From Labilithrix sp. (GTDB taxonomy: Bacteria > Myxococcota_A > Polyangia > Polyangiales > Polyangiaceae), in assembly GCA_019637175.1 (NCBI GenBank), contig JAHBWD010000021.1, positions 62,001 to 126,000 on the forward strand: a stretch of 64,000 nucleotides of DNA. Direction: 5' to 3'. Every line of letters starts with the position of its first letter. The first letter of the stretch is position 1. The position numbers were made by a program, and so were the translations under genes. Below the pieces are notes generated by a model. That model ran no database searches. It saw only the letters and a program-made list of their open reading frames with translations, and was not told where the DNA came from. Shown one piece after another: positions 58,096-64,000 of the stretch.

Positions 58096-58728
58096 TTGGA
58101 TCTCAGCTACAACCGGATCAAGTTCTTCTTCGCCGGCGGCGTCCTCGAGGTCGCGAACGGGCGCATTCCGGGGCGACCGCACGACGAGATCGTCCGGCGA
58201 ATCGCGTCGCTCGCGCCCGAGCGCTGCCTCGAGATCTGCGGCGGAACGGGATACGGCGCGCGGCTCCTCGCGGAGGCGCTCCCGCGCGCCGAGATCGCGT
58301 CGCTCGATCTCTCCCCCGAGAACGTCGCGTTCGGCAAGCGCGCCCTCGCGAGGTCTCCTCGCGGCAACGTCGACGTCGTCGAGGGCGACGCGTCGGCGCT
58401 CGCTTACGCTGACGATCACTTCGACGTCGTCTTCAGCGTGCTCGGCGTCCACGAGATGCCGTCCGAGGTTCGCCGTCGCGCGCTCCGCGAAGCGCGCCGC
58501 GTGCTCCGTCCGGGTGGCCACCTCGTCGTCGCGGATCTCGACGAGCACGCGTCGTGGCCGCGCGCGTTCGACGTCTACCTCCGCGTCGCCGAGCCGCGGT
58601 ACGCGCGCGAGGTCCTCGGCGACGGCCTGCGAGGCCTCGTGACGGCGGCGGGCTTCGAGATCGTCGCGCATCGCGCGCGCATGGGCAGCCTCCTGCCGTT
58701 CCAGACGCTCGAAGCGCGAAAGCTCTGA
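58096..58728 (+). CDS. Class I SAM-dependent methyltransferase
   Basis: A 210-residue methyltransferase of the UbiE/Methyltransf_11 type: LEICGGTGYGARLLAEALP (motif I), IASLDLSPENVAFGK (motif II), VVEGDASALAYADDHFDVVF (motif III), and REARRVLRPGGHLVVADL. No ATG is available at the domain start; TTG 58096 is used. It follows the Rpn-type gene by 51 bases on the same strand. Substrate unknown; the position next to a Coq4-like gene is suggestive only. Confidence 0.83.
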   Translation: MDLSYNRIKFFFAGGVLEVANGRIPGRPHDEIVRRIASLAPERCLEICGGTGYGARLLAEALPRAEIASLDLSPENVAFGKRALARSPRGNVDVVEGDASALAYADDHFDVVFSVLGVHEMPSEVRRRALREARRVLRPGGHLVVADLDEHASWPRAFDVYLRVAEPRYAREVLGDGLRGLVTAAGFEIVAHRARMGSLLPFQTLEARKL

Positions 58729-59178
58729 CTCTTCACCGCGCGCCGCTCTGCGTGTTCGAGGTCGACCGACGACGCCTGCCCTCATCAACAGCGCGCCAAT
58801 CGTCTCCTCGAGCATCGCTGCGAATGCGTCGAGCGCCTGAAGGCGCTCGACGATCGCCATGAAGGCCTGGCCGTGCAGGACTCTCCCGCGCTCGTCGAGG
58901 ATCCCTGCGTCGCGGGCGCAGTCCTGCCAGTGGGAGCGGCTGCGCGGAGGCTCGGCTTCGAGCGCGAGGACGACGAGCGCGTCGGGATGGATTGCGTCGA
59001 GCGGCGATAGCAGAGACCTCTGCATGCGGACGCGTCTACCCGTGGGTCGCAAATGCTGTCGCGCTGCTGAGGCGTCTCGAGCGACGGTTCGCCGTGCGAG
59101 CATCGCCTCCCTGGCGATAACCTGCGGGCTTGCATCTCGCGTCGCGGCGTTGACGATGAAATACGTCGGGGAAGAGCC
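58729..59178. other. 450-base region without an intact gene
   Basis: No complete gene is supported here. On the minus strand about 58768-59025 reads as a protein fragment of unknown type (see the separate entry). No tRNA, strong palindrome or repeat was seen apart from that. Confidence 0.5.
58768..59025 (-). pseudogene. Remnant of a gene of unknown function (3' broken)
   Basis: From ATG 59025 the minus strand encodes about 86 residues with normal composition (DALVVLALEAEPPRSRSHWQ, GQAFMAIVERLQALDAFAAM) up to LLMRAGVV. After that it continues as a non-coding-like, Arg-rich shadow of the methyltransferase gene with no stop until 57799. The piece thus looks like the front part of a truncated gene. 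No family is recognised, and chance codons in GC-rich DNA are not excluded. Confidence 0.35.
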
Positions 59179-59481
59179 GTGGGGTCCAGCTACTCCTTCG
59201 CGTGTCCAGGCTGCGCCTACGCGGCCGAAGTGTCTGGCGGCCCTGACACGGGCGAGGCCAGACGCACGGTCACGATCTCGTGTGCGACGTGCAAGGCCCT
59301 GAGAGACGCCGTGATCAGCCGCGATCCGTTCAAGGAGCCGCCCGATCCGATTCCGAAGCGCCCCGCCTGTCCGAACGCACGGACGCGCTCGCATCGCACC
59401 GTCGTGTGGTCCCACCCGGGCCCCTGCCCGCGCTGCGGCGCGGAGCTCGTTCGCGGGCCGCTGACGGTATGTTGGGATTGA
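59179..59481 (+). CDS. Small zinc-ribbon-like protein
   Basis: A 100-residue protein with three CxxC pairs: FACPGCAY, ISCATCKA and GPCPRCGAE, plus a single Cys in PACPNART, enough for one or two zinc ribbons. The start is GTG 59179; no in-frame ATG fits. It ends in CWD. Residues PACPNARTRSHRT correspond to a 33-bp sequence repeated at 63549. Probably binds nucleic acid or protein, as zinc ribbons do; no family recognised. Confidence 0.6.
   Translation: MGSSYSFACPGCAYAAEVSGGPDTGEARRTVTISCATCKALRDAVISRDPFKEPPDPIPKRPACPNARTRSHRTVVWSHPGPCPRCGAELVRGPLTVCWD
59368..59400 (+). repeat. 33-bp direct repeat, copy A
   Basis: This segment matches 63549-63581 at 30 of 33 positions in the same orientation, encoding CPNARTRSHRT in both. 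Copy A lies inside the zinc-ribbon gene. The two copies enclose about 4.1 kb holding the coiled-coil lipoprotein, DUF2939-like, Pro-rich and GTPase genes. Confidence 0.6.
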
Positions 59482-59778
59482 GCGCGACGAGGCCCCCTGA
59501 GACCCGGGGCGAGGCCCCGAGCGCCGCGCGCCATCGATACCCGTCGCCGCTGGACGCGAGAAGACGACGGCGGCCACGCGCCCCGTCGGGTCGGTCGCGG
59601 CGTCTCTCGACTCTCTGAACACACGCCCAGTCGCGTCCAACGAGCGACAGGGCTTCGACGCTCGCGACGCTTCATCGATCCCTGTGAGCGCGACTGCGAC
59701 GAGAGATGTCGCAGCGCCAGCCGACAATGCTCGTGCAGCGTTCATGCTTCGAGTCGCTGCGCAGAGGAGGAAGGATCG

Positions 59779-60663
59779 ATGCGCGTTGCTCTCGCTGCCG
59801 GTATCGCGATCGGGGTGTCGTTGACGGGATGCGCCGTCGGCTGGCCTTACAGCTATGCCGGCCAGCAGCACACGATGACGAAGGAGAACAGCGACTATCA
59901 CGCGAAGGCGATCGCGGACGTGCGCACGCGCTACGGCGATCCGAACGCGCAGGACGACGCGGCGAAGCTGAAGCGCGCCTGCGAGCTCCTTCAGAGGTAT
60001 GCCGCGAAGGCGCCCGATCCCGGTTCGTTCACGCCGGCACGCGAGCTGCTCGACCACGACGCACGCGCGACGTGCGAGAAGGCAAGACGACGCGATCACG
60101 AAGAAAAGGCGCAAGCCGCAAACGAACGATGGCAGGCCGAGGCAGAGCAGGAACGCCAGGCGGCTCGCGTGAAGGAGGAAGCGCGACAGCGGCAGCACGA
60201 GGCCCGGCGCCAGGAGGACGAACGCCAGCGGCTGACGAGCGCCCTCGAGCGAGCGTCGCGCACCGCCGAGATCTGCGACGCGACCGAGGCCGCGCGGAGC
60301 GCGCGCAAGCGCCGCCAGGCGATCCTGGATCAATCTCCCGGCGCGCTGGTACGCAAGCAATGCACGCCGCGCATGGAGACACGCACCGTCAAGGCGGAGT
60401 GCAAAGACGCAAACGGCTTCACGCGACCATGCACCAAGACCGTGGCGGGCTCCGACGTCGCCGGCTACACGTGCCCGAAGAACGTGGATCCCGAGGTCGT
60501 GCAGCTCGGGCTCTACCAGCTCGACCTGCTCGACGCCTATCCCTACCCCGAAGATCGGAAGATCGCGGTTCGCGACGTAGAGTGCGAGCCCGCACGCGCG
60601 CGCGTGAAGGAGCTCCGCGAGAAGCTCGGGGTCACGTCGGCGACCGCAGAGGTGGCGCCATGA
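59779..60663 (+). CDS. Lipoprotein with coiled-coil region
   Basis: A 294-residue lipoprotein: signal peptide with lipobox SLTGC (Cys18), a helical part, then a long Glu/Arg/Gln-rich coiled coil (about residues 110-180: EEKAQAANERWQAEAEQERQ and following). The C-terminal region has six Cys (KQCTPRME, AECKDANGFTRPCTK, YTCPKN, VECEPA), implying disulfides. It overlaps the DUF2939-like gene by four bases. ATG 59779 follows the ribosome site gaggaagg. No family recognised. Confidence 0.7.
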   Translation: MRVALAAGIAIGVSLTGCAVGWPYSYAGQQHTMTKENSDYHAKAIADVRTRYGDPNAQDDAAKLKRACELLQRYAAKAPDPGSFTPARELLDHDARATCEKARRRDHEEKAQAANERWQAEAEQERQAARVKEEARQRQHEARRQEDERQRLTSALERASRTAEICDATEAARSARKRRQAILDQSPGALVRKQCTPRMETRTVKAECKDANGFTRPCTKTVAGSDVAGYTCPKNVDPEVVQLGLYQLDLLDAYPYPEDRKIAVRDVECEPARARVKELREKLGVTSATAEVAP

Positions 60664-61574
60664 AGGTCTCCGGCATCTTGGTCGGCGGGGGCGTCGGGCT
60701 GCTCGTCGCGGCGGGCGGCGGCGGATACGGATGGCACGCGTGGACGTGCTCGCCGACGTACTCGCTGAAGCAGCTCGCCGCCGCGGTCGAGCGTCGCGAT
60801 CGGTACGACTTCGAGAAGTACGTCGACGTCGACGCGGTGTTGCGGTCGTTCATCTCCGACGCCGCCGACGGCAACGCGATGGCCACGGCCATCGGCGGCG
60901 CCGCCATCCCGCAGCTCAAGGGAGAGGTCATCAAGGCGATCGAGGACGGAGCGATTCCCGAGAGCTCGCGCGTCGGTCAGGGCGTGCAGAAGTCCCTCCG
61001 CGGAGGTCTCCCGAAAATCGACCGGCAGGGTCGCAACGCGTACTTCACCGTCCCGATCACGACGAAGGGCGGCGCGCCGTTCTCGCTCCAGATCCACATG
61101 ACGCAGGTGCCAGACGGCTACTGGCGCGTCGATCGGCTCGCGAACGTGAAGGAGCTCCACGCCGCGGAGGAGGCAGAGGAGAAGGCTCGCAAGGCCGCCA
61201 TCGCGAAGGCGAACGACGAGCAGCTCGCGAAGCTCGTCGTCGTGGCGAAGCTCCACACGTCGGTCCAGGAGAACTGGTACTCGCGCAAGAACCGCTTCCA
61301 GATCCGCTTCGAGAACCGGTCCGACAAGGAGATCGCGCGCATGACGGGCCACATCCGCCTGCCCGCGCACGAGTTCAACCACGGCATCCGCGGCGACATC
61401 GGTCTCGCGCCTGGTCAGCAGACGAACGGCGTCTGGAGCTTCGACGTCAACCGATTCATGGAGGACACGGAGCGCGTGTACCGCCTCGGCGAGACGGACG
61501 AGTTCGACCTCGATGTCGACTCGCTCACGTTCGCCGACGGCACGACCGTGAGGCGCGGGAGCGAGGAGCCATGA
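60660..61574 (+). CDS. DUF2939-like single-pass membrane protein
   Basis: A 304-residue protein with an N-terminal hydrophobic segment (ILVGGGVGLLVAAGGGGYGWHAW) and a domain similar to DUF2939 (TYSLKQLAAAVERRDRYDFEKYVD, RSFISDAADGNAMATAIGG, GYWRVDRLANVKELH). A coiled helix (EEAEEKARKAAIAKA) and a beta-rich C-terminal domain (FQIRFENRSDKEIARMTGHIRL, GVWSFDVNRFME) follow. ATG 60660 overlaps the upstream gene's stop. It faces the converging Pro-rich/GTPase pair 22 bases away. Confidence 0.7.
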   Translation: MKVSGILVGGGVGLLVAAGGGGYGWHAWTCSPTYSLKQLAAAVERRDRYDFEKYVDVDAVLRSFISDAADGNAMATAIGGAAIPQLKGEVIKAIEDGAIPESSRVGQGVQKSLRGGLPKIDRQGRNAYFTVPITTKGGAPFSLQIHMTQVPDGYWRVDRLANVKELHAAEEAEEKARKAAIAKANDEQLAKLVVVAKLHTSVQENWYSRKNRFQIRFENRSDKEIARMTGHIRLPAHEFNHGIRGDIGLAPGQQTNGVWSFDVNRFMEDTERVYRLGETDEFDLDVDSLTFADGTTVRRGSEEP

Positions 61575-61596
61575 GCAACCGAGCTCTTGGAGAGCC

Positions 61597-62175
61597 TCAG
61601 CCACTCCTCGCGCTTCGCGGCGAGGGACTGAAGGGCTGCTGTTGCTGTTGGGCCGGACGCGGTCGGGACAATTCCAGCCAGAAACGTGCGGCTTCGACGA
61701 CCGCGATGGCGGCGAGGGCGACGACGATCAACAGCAGGACGTAGCTCATTCTGCGAAGCTCTCTCGCCGCCATCGCTGCGACGATCGATGAATCCGCCCA
61801 GCTCGGACGAGGCGCCTCCGCCGGTGCCGACCGAGCGTCGCGCACGGTCGACCTTGGCGACGGTTTTTCGGCGGGGGCCTTCGCGGCGGGAGGCGACTCC
61901 TCAGTGGCGGGCAGTGGATCCCCTCGGATCGGTGCCGTCGTCGGCTCCTTTGCCGTCGTTCGAGACGGCTTCGCGGACGCCGCGTCGACGGAGGGAGGCG
62001 GCGCGGCGGGCTCCAGCGGCCCCTCCGACTCCGTCGCAACCTTTGTCGAAGAGTCCGCTTCTCGATCCGTCGGGCGCTCGAGTCGCGCGCGAATCTTGGC
62101 GAGCTCCTCGTCGGCCTGCGGAATGCGCTCGTCCTCCGGCGTTCGATCGCGCCAGCCCCTCTTTTCGCCGCTCAT
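61597..62175 (-). CDS. Pro-rich protein with one C-terminal membrane helix
   Basis: A 192-residue protein. The first 130 residues are hydrophilic and Pro/Ala/Glu/Ser-rich (disordered); a single transmembrane segment follows (SYVLLLIVVALAAIAVVEAARFWLEL), and the tail has five consecutive Gln residues. So it is a tail-anchored protein with a cytosolic disordered arm. Its start overlaps the GTPase gene's stop by four bases, indicating that they function together. No family recognised. Confidence 0.65.
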   Translation of the reverse strand: MSGEKRGWRDRTPEDERIPQADEELAKIRARLERPTDREADSSTKVATESEGPLEPAAPPPSVDAASAKPSRTTAKEPTTAPIRGDPLPATEESPPAAKAPAEKPSPRSTVRDARSAPAEAPRPSWADSSIVAAMAARELRRMSYVLLLIVVALAAIAVVEAARFWLELSRPRPAQQQQQPFSPSPRSARSG

Positions 62176-63368
62176 GACCCGTCCGCGCTGCTGTACTTGA
62201 TGAGCGCCTCCTCGAGCAGCGGGATGCCGTCGCCGTTCTTGGCGGACCCGAAGATCATCGCAAAGTCCGCATCCTGCGTGCGGGCGCGCTTGCGCAATTC
62301 CACCTTGAGCGGCTCGAACAGCTTCTCGACCTGCACCTTCCCAGGGACGCGGTCGGTGTCTGTGTGATTCGACAGCAAGTCACACTTGTTGATGAAGAAG
62401 CACACCTGCTTGAGCGAGCCACTCGTCAGCAATCCAAAAACGGCATCCAGCGCCGGTTCGCTCCACTGCTGAATGTGCTTCGCGACGCGATCCTCGATTG
62501 GATCGGCGATCTTCTCGGGCGCATCGTCGGTCGGATCATCCGGGGGCGGAAAGGCATCGACCATGACGACGAGCGTGTTCACGTAGCCGTAGGCCATAGG
62601 CGACCAACGCTCTTTCTGCTGGAGCACGAAGGCGCGAACGAGCGTGCCGATGTTCTGACCTTTGTAGTCGGAGACGTAGAAGTGATACTCGTGTCTGTCG
62701 CCGCCGTTGCTGCGGACGCCGTGATAGAGCGCGTACTCTTCGGTCCGCTTCTGCGGATTGGCGTTCGGGTCCTTCAGCAAGTGTCGAATCAGCATCGTCT
62801 TCCCTGTTCCTCCGAGGGCCACGATGATGATGGAATTGCGCTTCGCGCTCGCCGGCAGCTTGGCGGGCCTCGTCATGCTCTCGGCCCACTCCTTGTTGAT
62901 CCGCTCCTCGACCTCCGTACGCTTCTTCTCGAACTGGGCTGACTCGTTGTTGATCCGCTCCTCCGCCTCCTGCCGACTCTTCTCGGCCTGCTCTCGCGCC
63001 TTCTTGGCGGCAGCTTCGGCTTTGCGCTTGGCCGCCCGTTCCTCGTCGGCCTCCTCCCTGGCTTCGCGCGCGCGCGCGGCTTCCGCTTTCGCGCGCTCCG
63101 CTTCGGCTTCGACCTTCTTGCGGGCTTCTTCGGCTTGCCTCTTCTTGCGATACTCCTGAATGGCTGCTACCGCGAGCGTCACGGCACCTCCCCACCAATA
63201 CGGAGCGTCACTCGGCTTGTTCCCGTCTTGAACGGGAGAAGCGGGCTTCGTCTCCTGCTCACCGCCTTGACTTGCAGCCGCGGATGCCGGCGCGAGAACG
63301 GCCACGACGAAAGCCGTGGCCAGACCACGAAGACCAGCCCAAACCCGACGATACTCGGTCTGCCGCAC
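62172..63368 (-). CDS. Membrane-anchored small GTPase with coiled coil
   Basis: A 398-residue protein with an unusual layout: signal peptide (AFVVAVLAPASAAAS), a short Pro/Ser segment, a transmembrane helix at about 56-73 (APYWWGGAVTLAVAAI), a long charged coiled coil (about 74-168), and a GTPase domain. GTPase motifs: P-loop LGGTGKTM (186-191), DxxG in SDYKGQ (234-237), NKCD (327-330) and GSAKNG (SAK 375-377). The coiled coil and GTPase should face the cytosol. The class is TRAFAC-like. It is coupled by a four-base overlap to the Pro-rich protein. Confidence 0.72.
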   Translation of the reverse strand: MRQTEYRRVWAGLRGLATAFVVAVLAPASAAASQGGEQETKPASPVQDGNKPSDAPYWWGGAVTLAVAAIQEYRKKRQAEEARKKVEAEAERAKAEAARAREAREEADEERAAKRKAEAAAKKAREQAEKSRQEAEERINNESAQFEKKRTEVEERINKEWAESMTRPAKLPASAKRNSIIIVALGGTGKTMLIRHLLKDPNANPQKRTEEYALYHGVRSNGGDRHEYHFYVSDYKGQNIGTLVRAFVLQQKERWSPMAYGYVNTLVVMVDAFPPPDDPTDDAPEKIADPIEDRVAKHIQQWSEPALDAVFGLLTSGSLKQVCFFINKCDLLSNHTDTDRVPGKVQVEKLFEPLKVELRKRARTQDADFAMIFGSAKNGDGIPLLEEALIKYSSADGS

Positions 63369-63588
63369 TTGCCCCCCTTTAGCTTCCGGCGCGTGGGCGC
63401 GGAAAGCGATCGCAGGCTAGGTGAGCTTCGAAGCTGCGAGCAACAGCTTTCATGCCTTCGCGATCCACCGACGTCCGCACCCGCCCTGGGAGGGCCTCGC
63501 GGCGGGTTGACGACGCGCGATAGCGTTCGACGAGCCAGGCGACCCGTGTGTCCGAACGCTCGAACTCGCTCGCATCGCACCCGAGGGC
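63369..63588. other. Intergenic region with partial repeat, copy B nearby
   Basis: Between the GTPase gene and the Uma2 remnant no gene is supported. The 33-bp segment at 63549-63581 repeats 59368-59400. No clear promoter for the leftward GTPase gene was recognised. Confidence 0.4.
63549..63581 (+). repeat. 33-bp direct repeat, copy B
   Basis: Second copy of the sequence at 59368-59400 (30 of 33 identical), also encoding CPNARTRSHRT in one plus-strand frame but not within an intact gene. It ends eight bases before the Uma2 remnant stop codon. Confidence 0.6.
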
Positions 63589-63930
63589 TCAGGCAGAGAT
63601 CGCGTCGACCGCGATGTCGTGGCCGTGGACCCGATATGCTTCGCCGGTGAGCTTGACCTCGAACGTCCAGCTCCGCCCCGCGCGGCGACGCACCGCGATC
63701 CGACGCTCCGCCTGCGAGACGAGGACGTACTCCTCGAGGGACTCGATCTGCTGGAAGAGGACGAATCGCGCGTGTCGATCCTGCGACTCGGAACCATCAA
63801 CTTCGAGAGCACCTCGACGACGACGCCCGTGTTGGTGATCGCTTCCCCCGACGCTCTTGTCGTTCTTGTCCTTCGCGCCGAGCGTGAGCATCGCGCCGCA
63901 CACGATGCTCGCGACCGCGTAGGTTGAGTG
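63589..63930 (-). pseudogene. Uma2-family (PD-(D/E)XK) endonuclease remnant, frameshifted
   Basis: The minus strand carries pieces of the Uma2 signature in different frames: SIVCGAMLTLG (matching the YTYPDVSVVCG-type part), AITNTGVVVEVLSK (family: NP.vvvEVLS) and then, in another frame, FVLFQQIESLEEYVLVSQAERRI and the tail VHGHDIAVDAIS followed by the stop at 63589. At least two frameshifts separate the parts and the 5' third is missing. It is a decayed, truncated gene, typical of Uma2 copies scattered in accessory regions. Confidence 0.65.
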
Positions 63931-63950
63931 CTGTGCCCCTCGAGCGCCGC

Positions 63951-64000
63951 TCAGCCGCGTCGGCGACGCGCGAGGAGCGCACCCAAGAGCGCGAGGCCGC
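63951..64000 (-). CDS. C-terminus of a MYXO-CTERM-type protein (partial)
   Basis: The last 50 bases on the minus strand read GLALLGALLARRRRG and stop (63951-63953). This hydrophobic helix followed by an Arg cluster and Gly is the C-terminal sorting signal called MYXO-CTERM, used by surface proteins in Myxococcota. The rest of the gene lies beyond the window. The call depends on the short sequence alone. Confidence 0.6.
   Translation of the reverse strand, partial: GLALLGALLARRRRG

Noticed and set aside
59492..59510. Hairpin gcccc...ggggc after the zinc-ribbon gene as terminator
   Set aside because: Five-base GC arms are common at this GC content and no T-tract follows.
57799..60360. 853-residue minus-strand ORF
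   Set aside because: Antisense to several supported genes; only a stretch near 58768-59025 has normal composition and is listed as a remnant.
1..64000. CRISPR array, tRNA, rRNA or insertion sequence
   Set aside because: No array of regularly spaced repeats, no tRNA-like or rRNA sequence and no terminal inverted repeats with a transposase were recognised by eye.

Overview
The window is about 70% GC with extreme GC3. It carries secreted lipoproteins with Ser/Gly/Asp/Ala-rich linkers, an ECF sigma factor coupled to a giant Ser/Thr kinase, and, at the right edge, the end of a protein with a MYXO-CTERM tail (GLALLGALLARRRRG). Together these point to a myxobacterium (Myxococcota, probably a Polyangiales/Sorangium-Labilithrix-like lineage; the lineage is inferred). 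I found no rRNA, tRNA, CRISPR array or intact insertion sequence. Extreme GC keeps many antisense frames open, so long reverse ORFs were discounted unless their amino-acid composition looked normal.

Layout. 1-8.2 kb: end of a hybrid histidine kinase with three receivers; a translationally coupled CoA ligase and citryl-CoA-lyase-like pair; divergently a MetE-like protein, a glutathione transferase, a GH-like/FGE-fold fusion and a PhnD-like binding protein. 8.2-17.3 kb: a papain-like lipoprotein, an SRPBCC/ArsR pair with a perfect palindrome in front, a sigma54-type response regulator converging on a V4R-domain kinase, a beta-lactamase-fold lipoprotein, an M50-like membrane protein and a second GST. 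17.3-30.5 kb: small metabolic enzymes (VOC, acyltransferase, Tat-exported aminotransferase, alcohol dehydrogenase, LLM oxidoreductase, two alpha/beta hydrolases), a methyltransferase-ArsR-SRPBCC operon and several lipoproteins. 30.5-34.2 kb: an operon led by a strongly altered DNA polymerase I paralog. 34.2-44.1 kb: lipoproteins, a PAS kinase, a vWA lipoprotein, YciI and a cupin/TetR divergent pair with operator-like dyads, a GST, and an ArsB/NhaD-like transporter whose stop codon seems lost.

44.1-56.1 kb is the most coherent block. An ECF sigma factor and a kinase-AAA-TPR regulator overlap by one base or less and are transcribed away from a four-base-overlap operon encoding a lectin-domain lipoprotein, a metzincin lipoprotein and a HEAT-like exported protein; a clostripain-family lipoprotein converges on it. 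This reads as a regulated surface lectin/protease module (inference). 56.1-64 kb is an accessory zone: a TerB-like/Coq4-like fusion, an Rpn-type PD-(D/E)XK nuclease, a methyltransferase, a gene remnant, a zinc-ribbon protein, two converging two-gene cassettes (coiled-coil lipoprotein + DUF2939-like protein; Pro-rich TM protein + membrane-anchored GTPase), a frameshifted Uma2 remnant and a 33-bp repeat on both sides of the cassettes.

Best candidates for something undescribed are the nuclease-dead PolA paralog with changed fidelity residues, the membrane GTPase cassette, and the ECF/kinase plus lectin/metzincin block.
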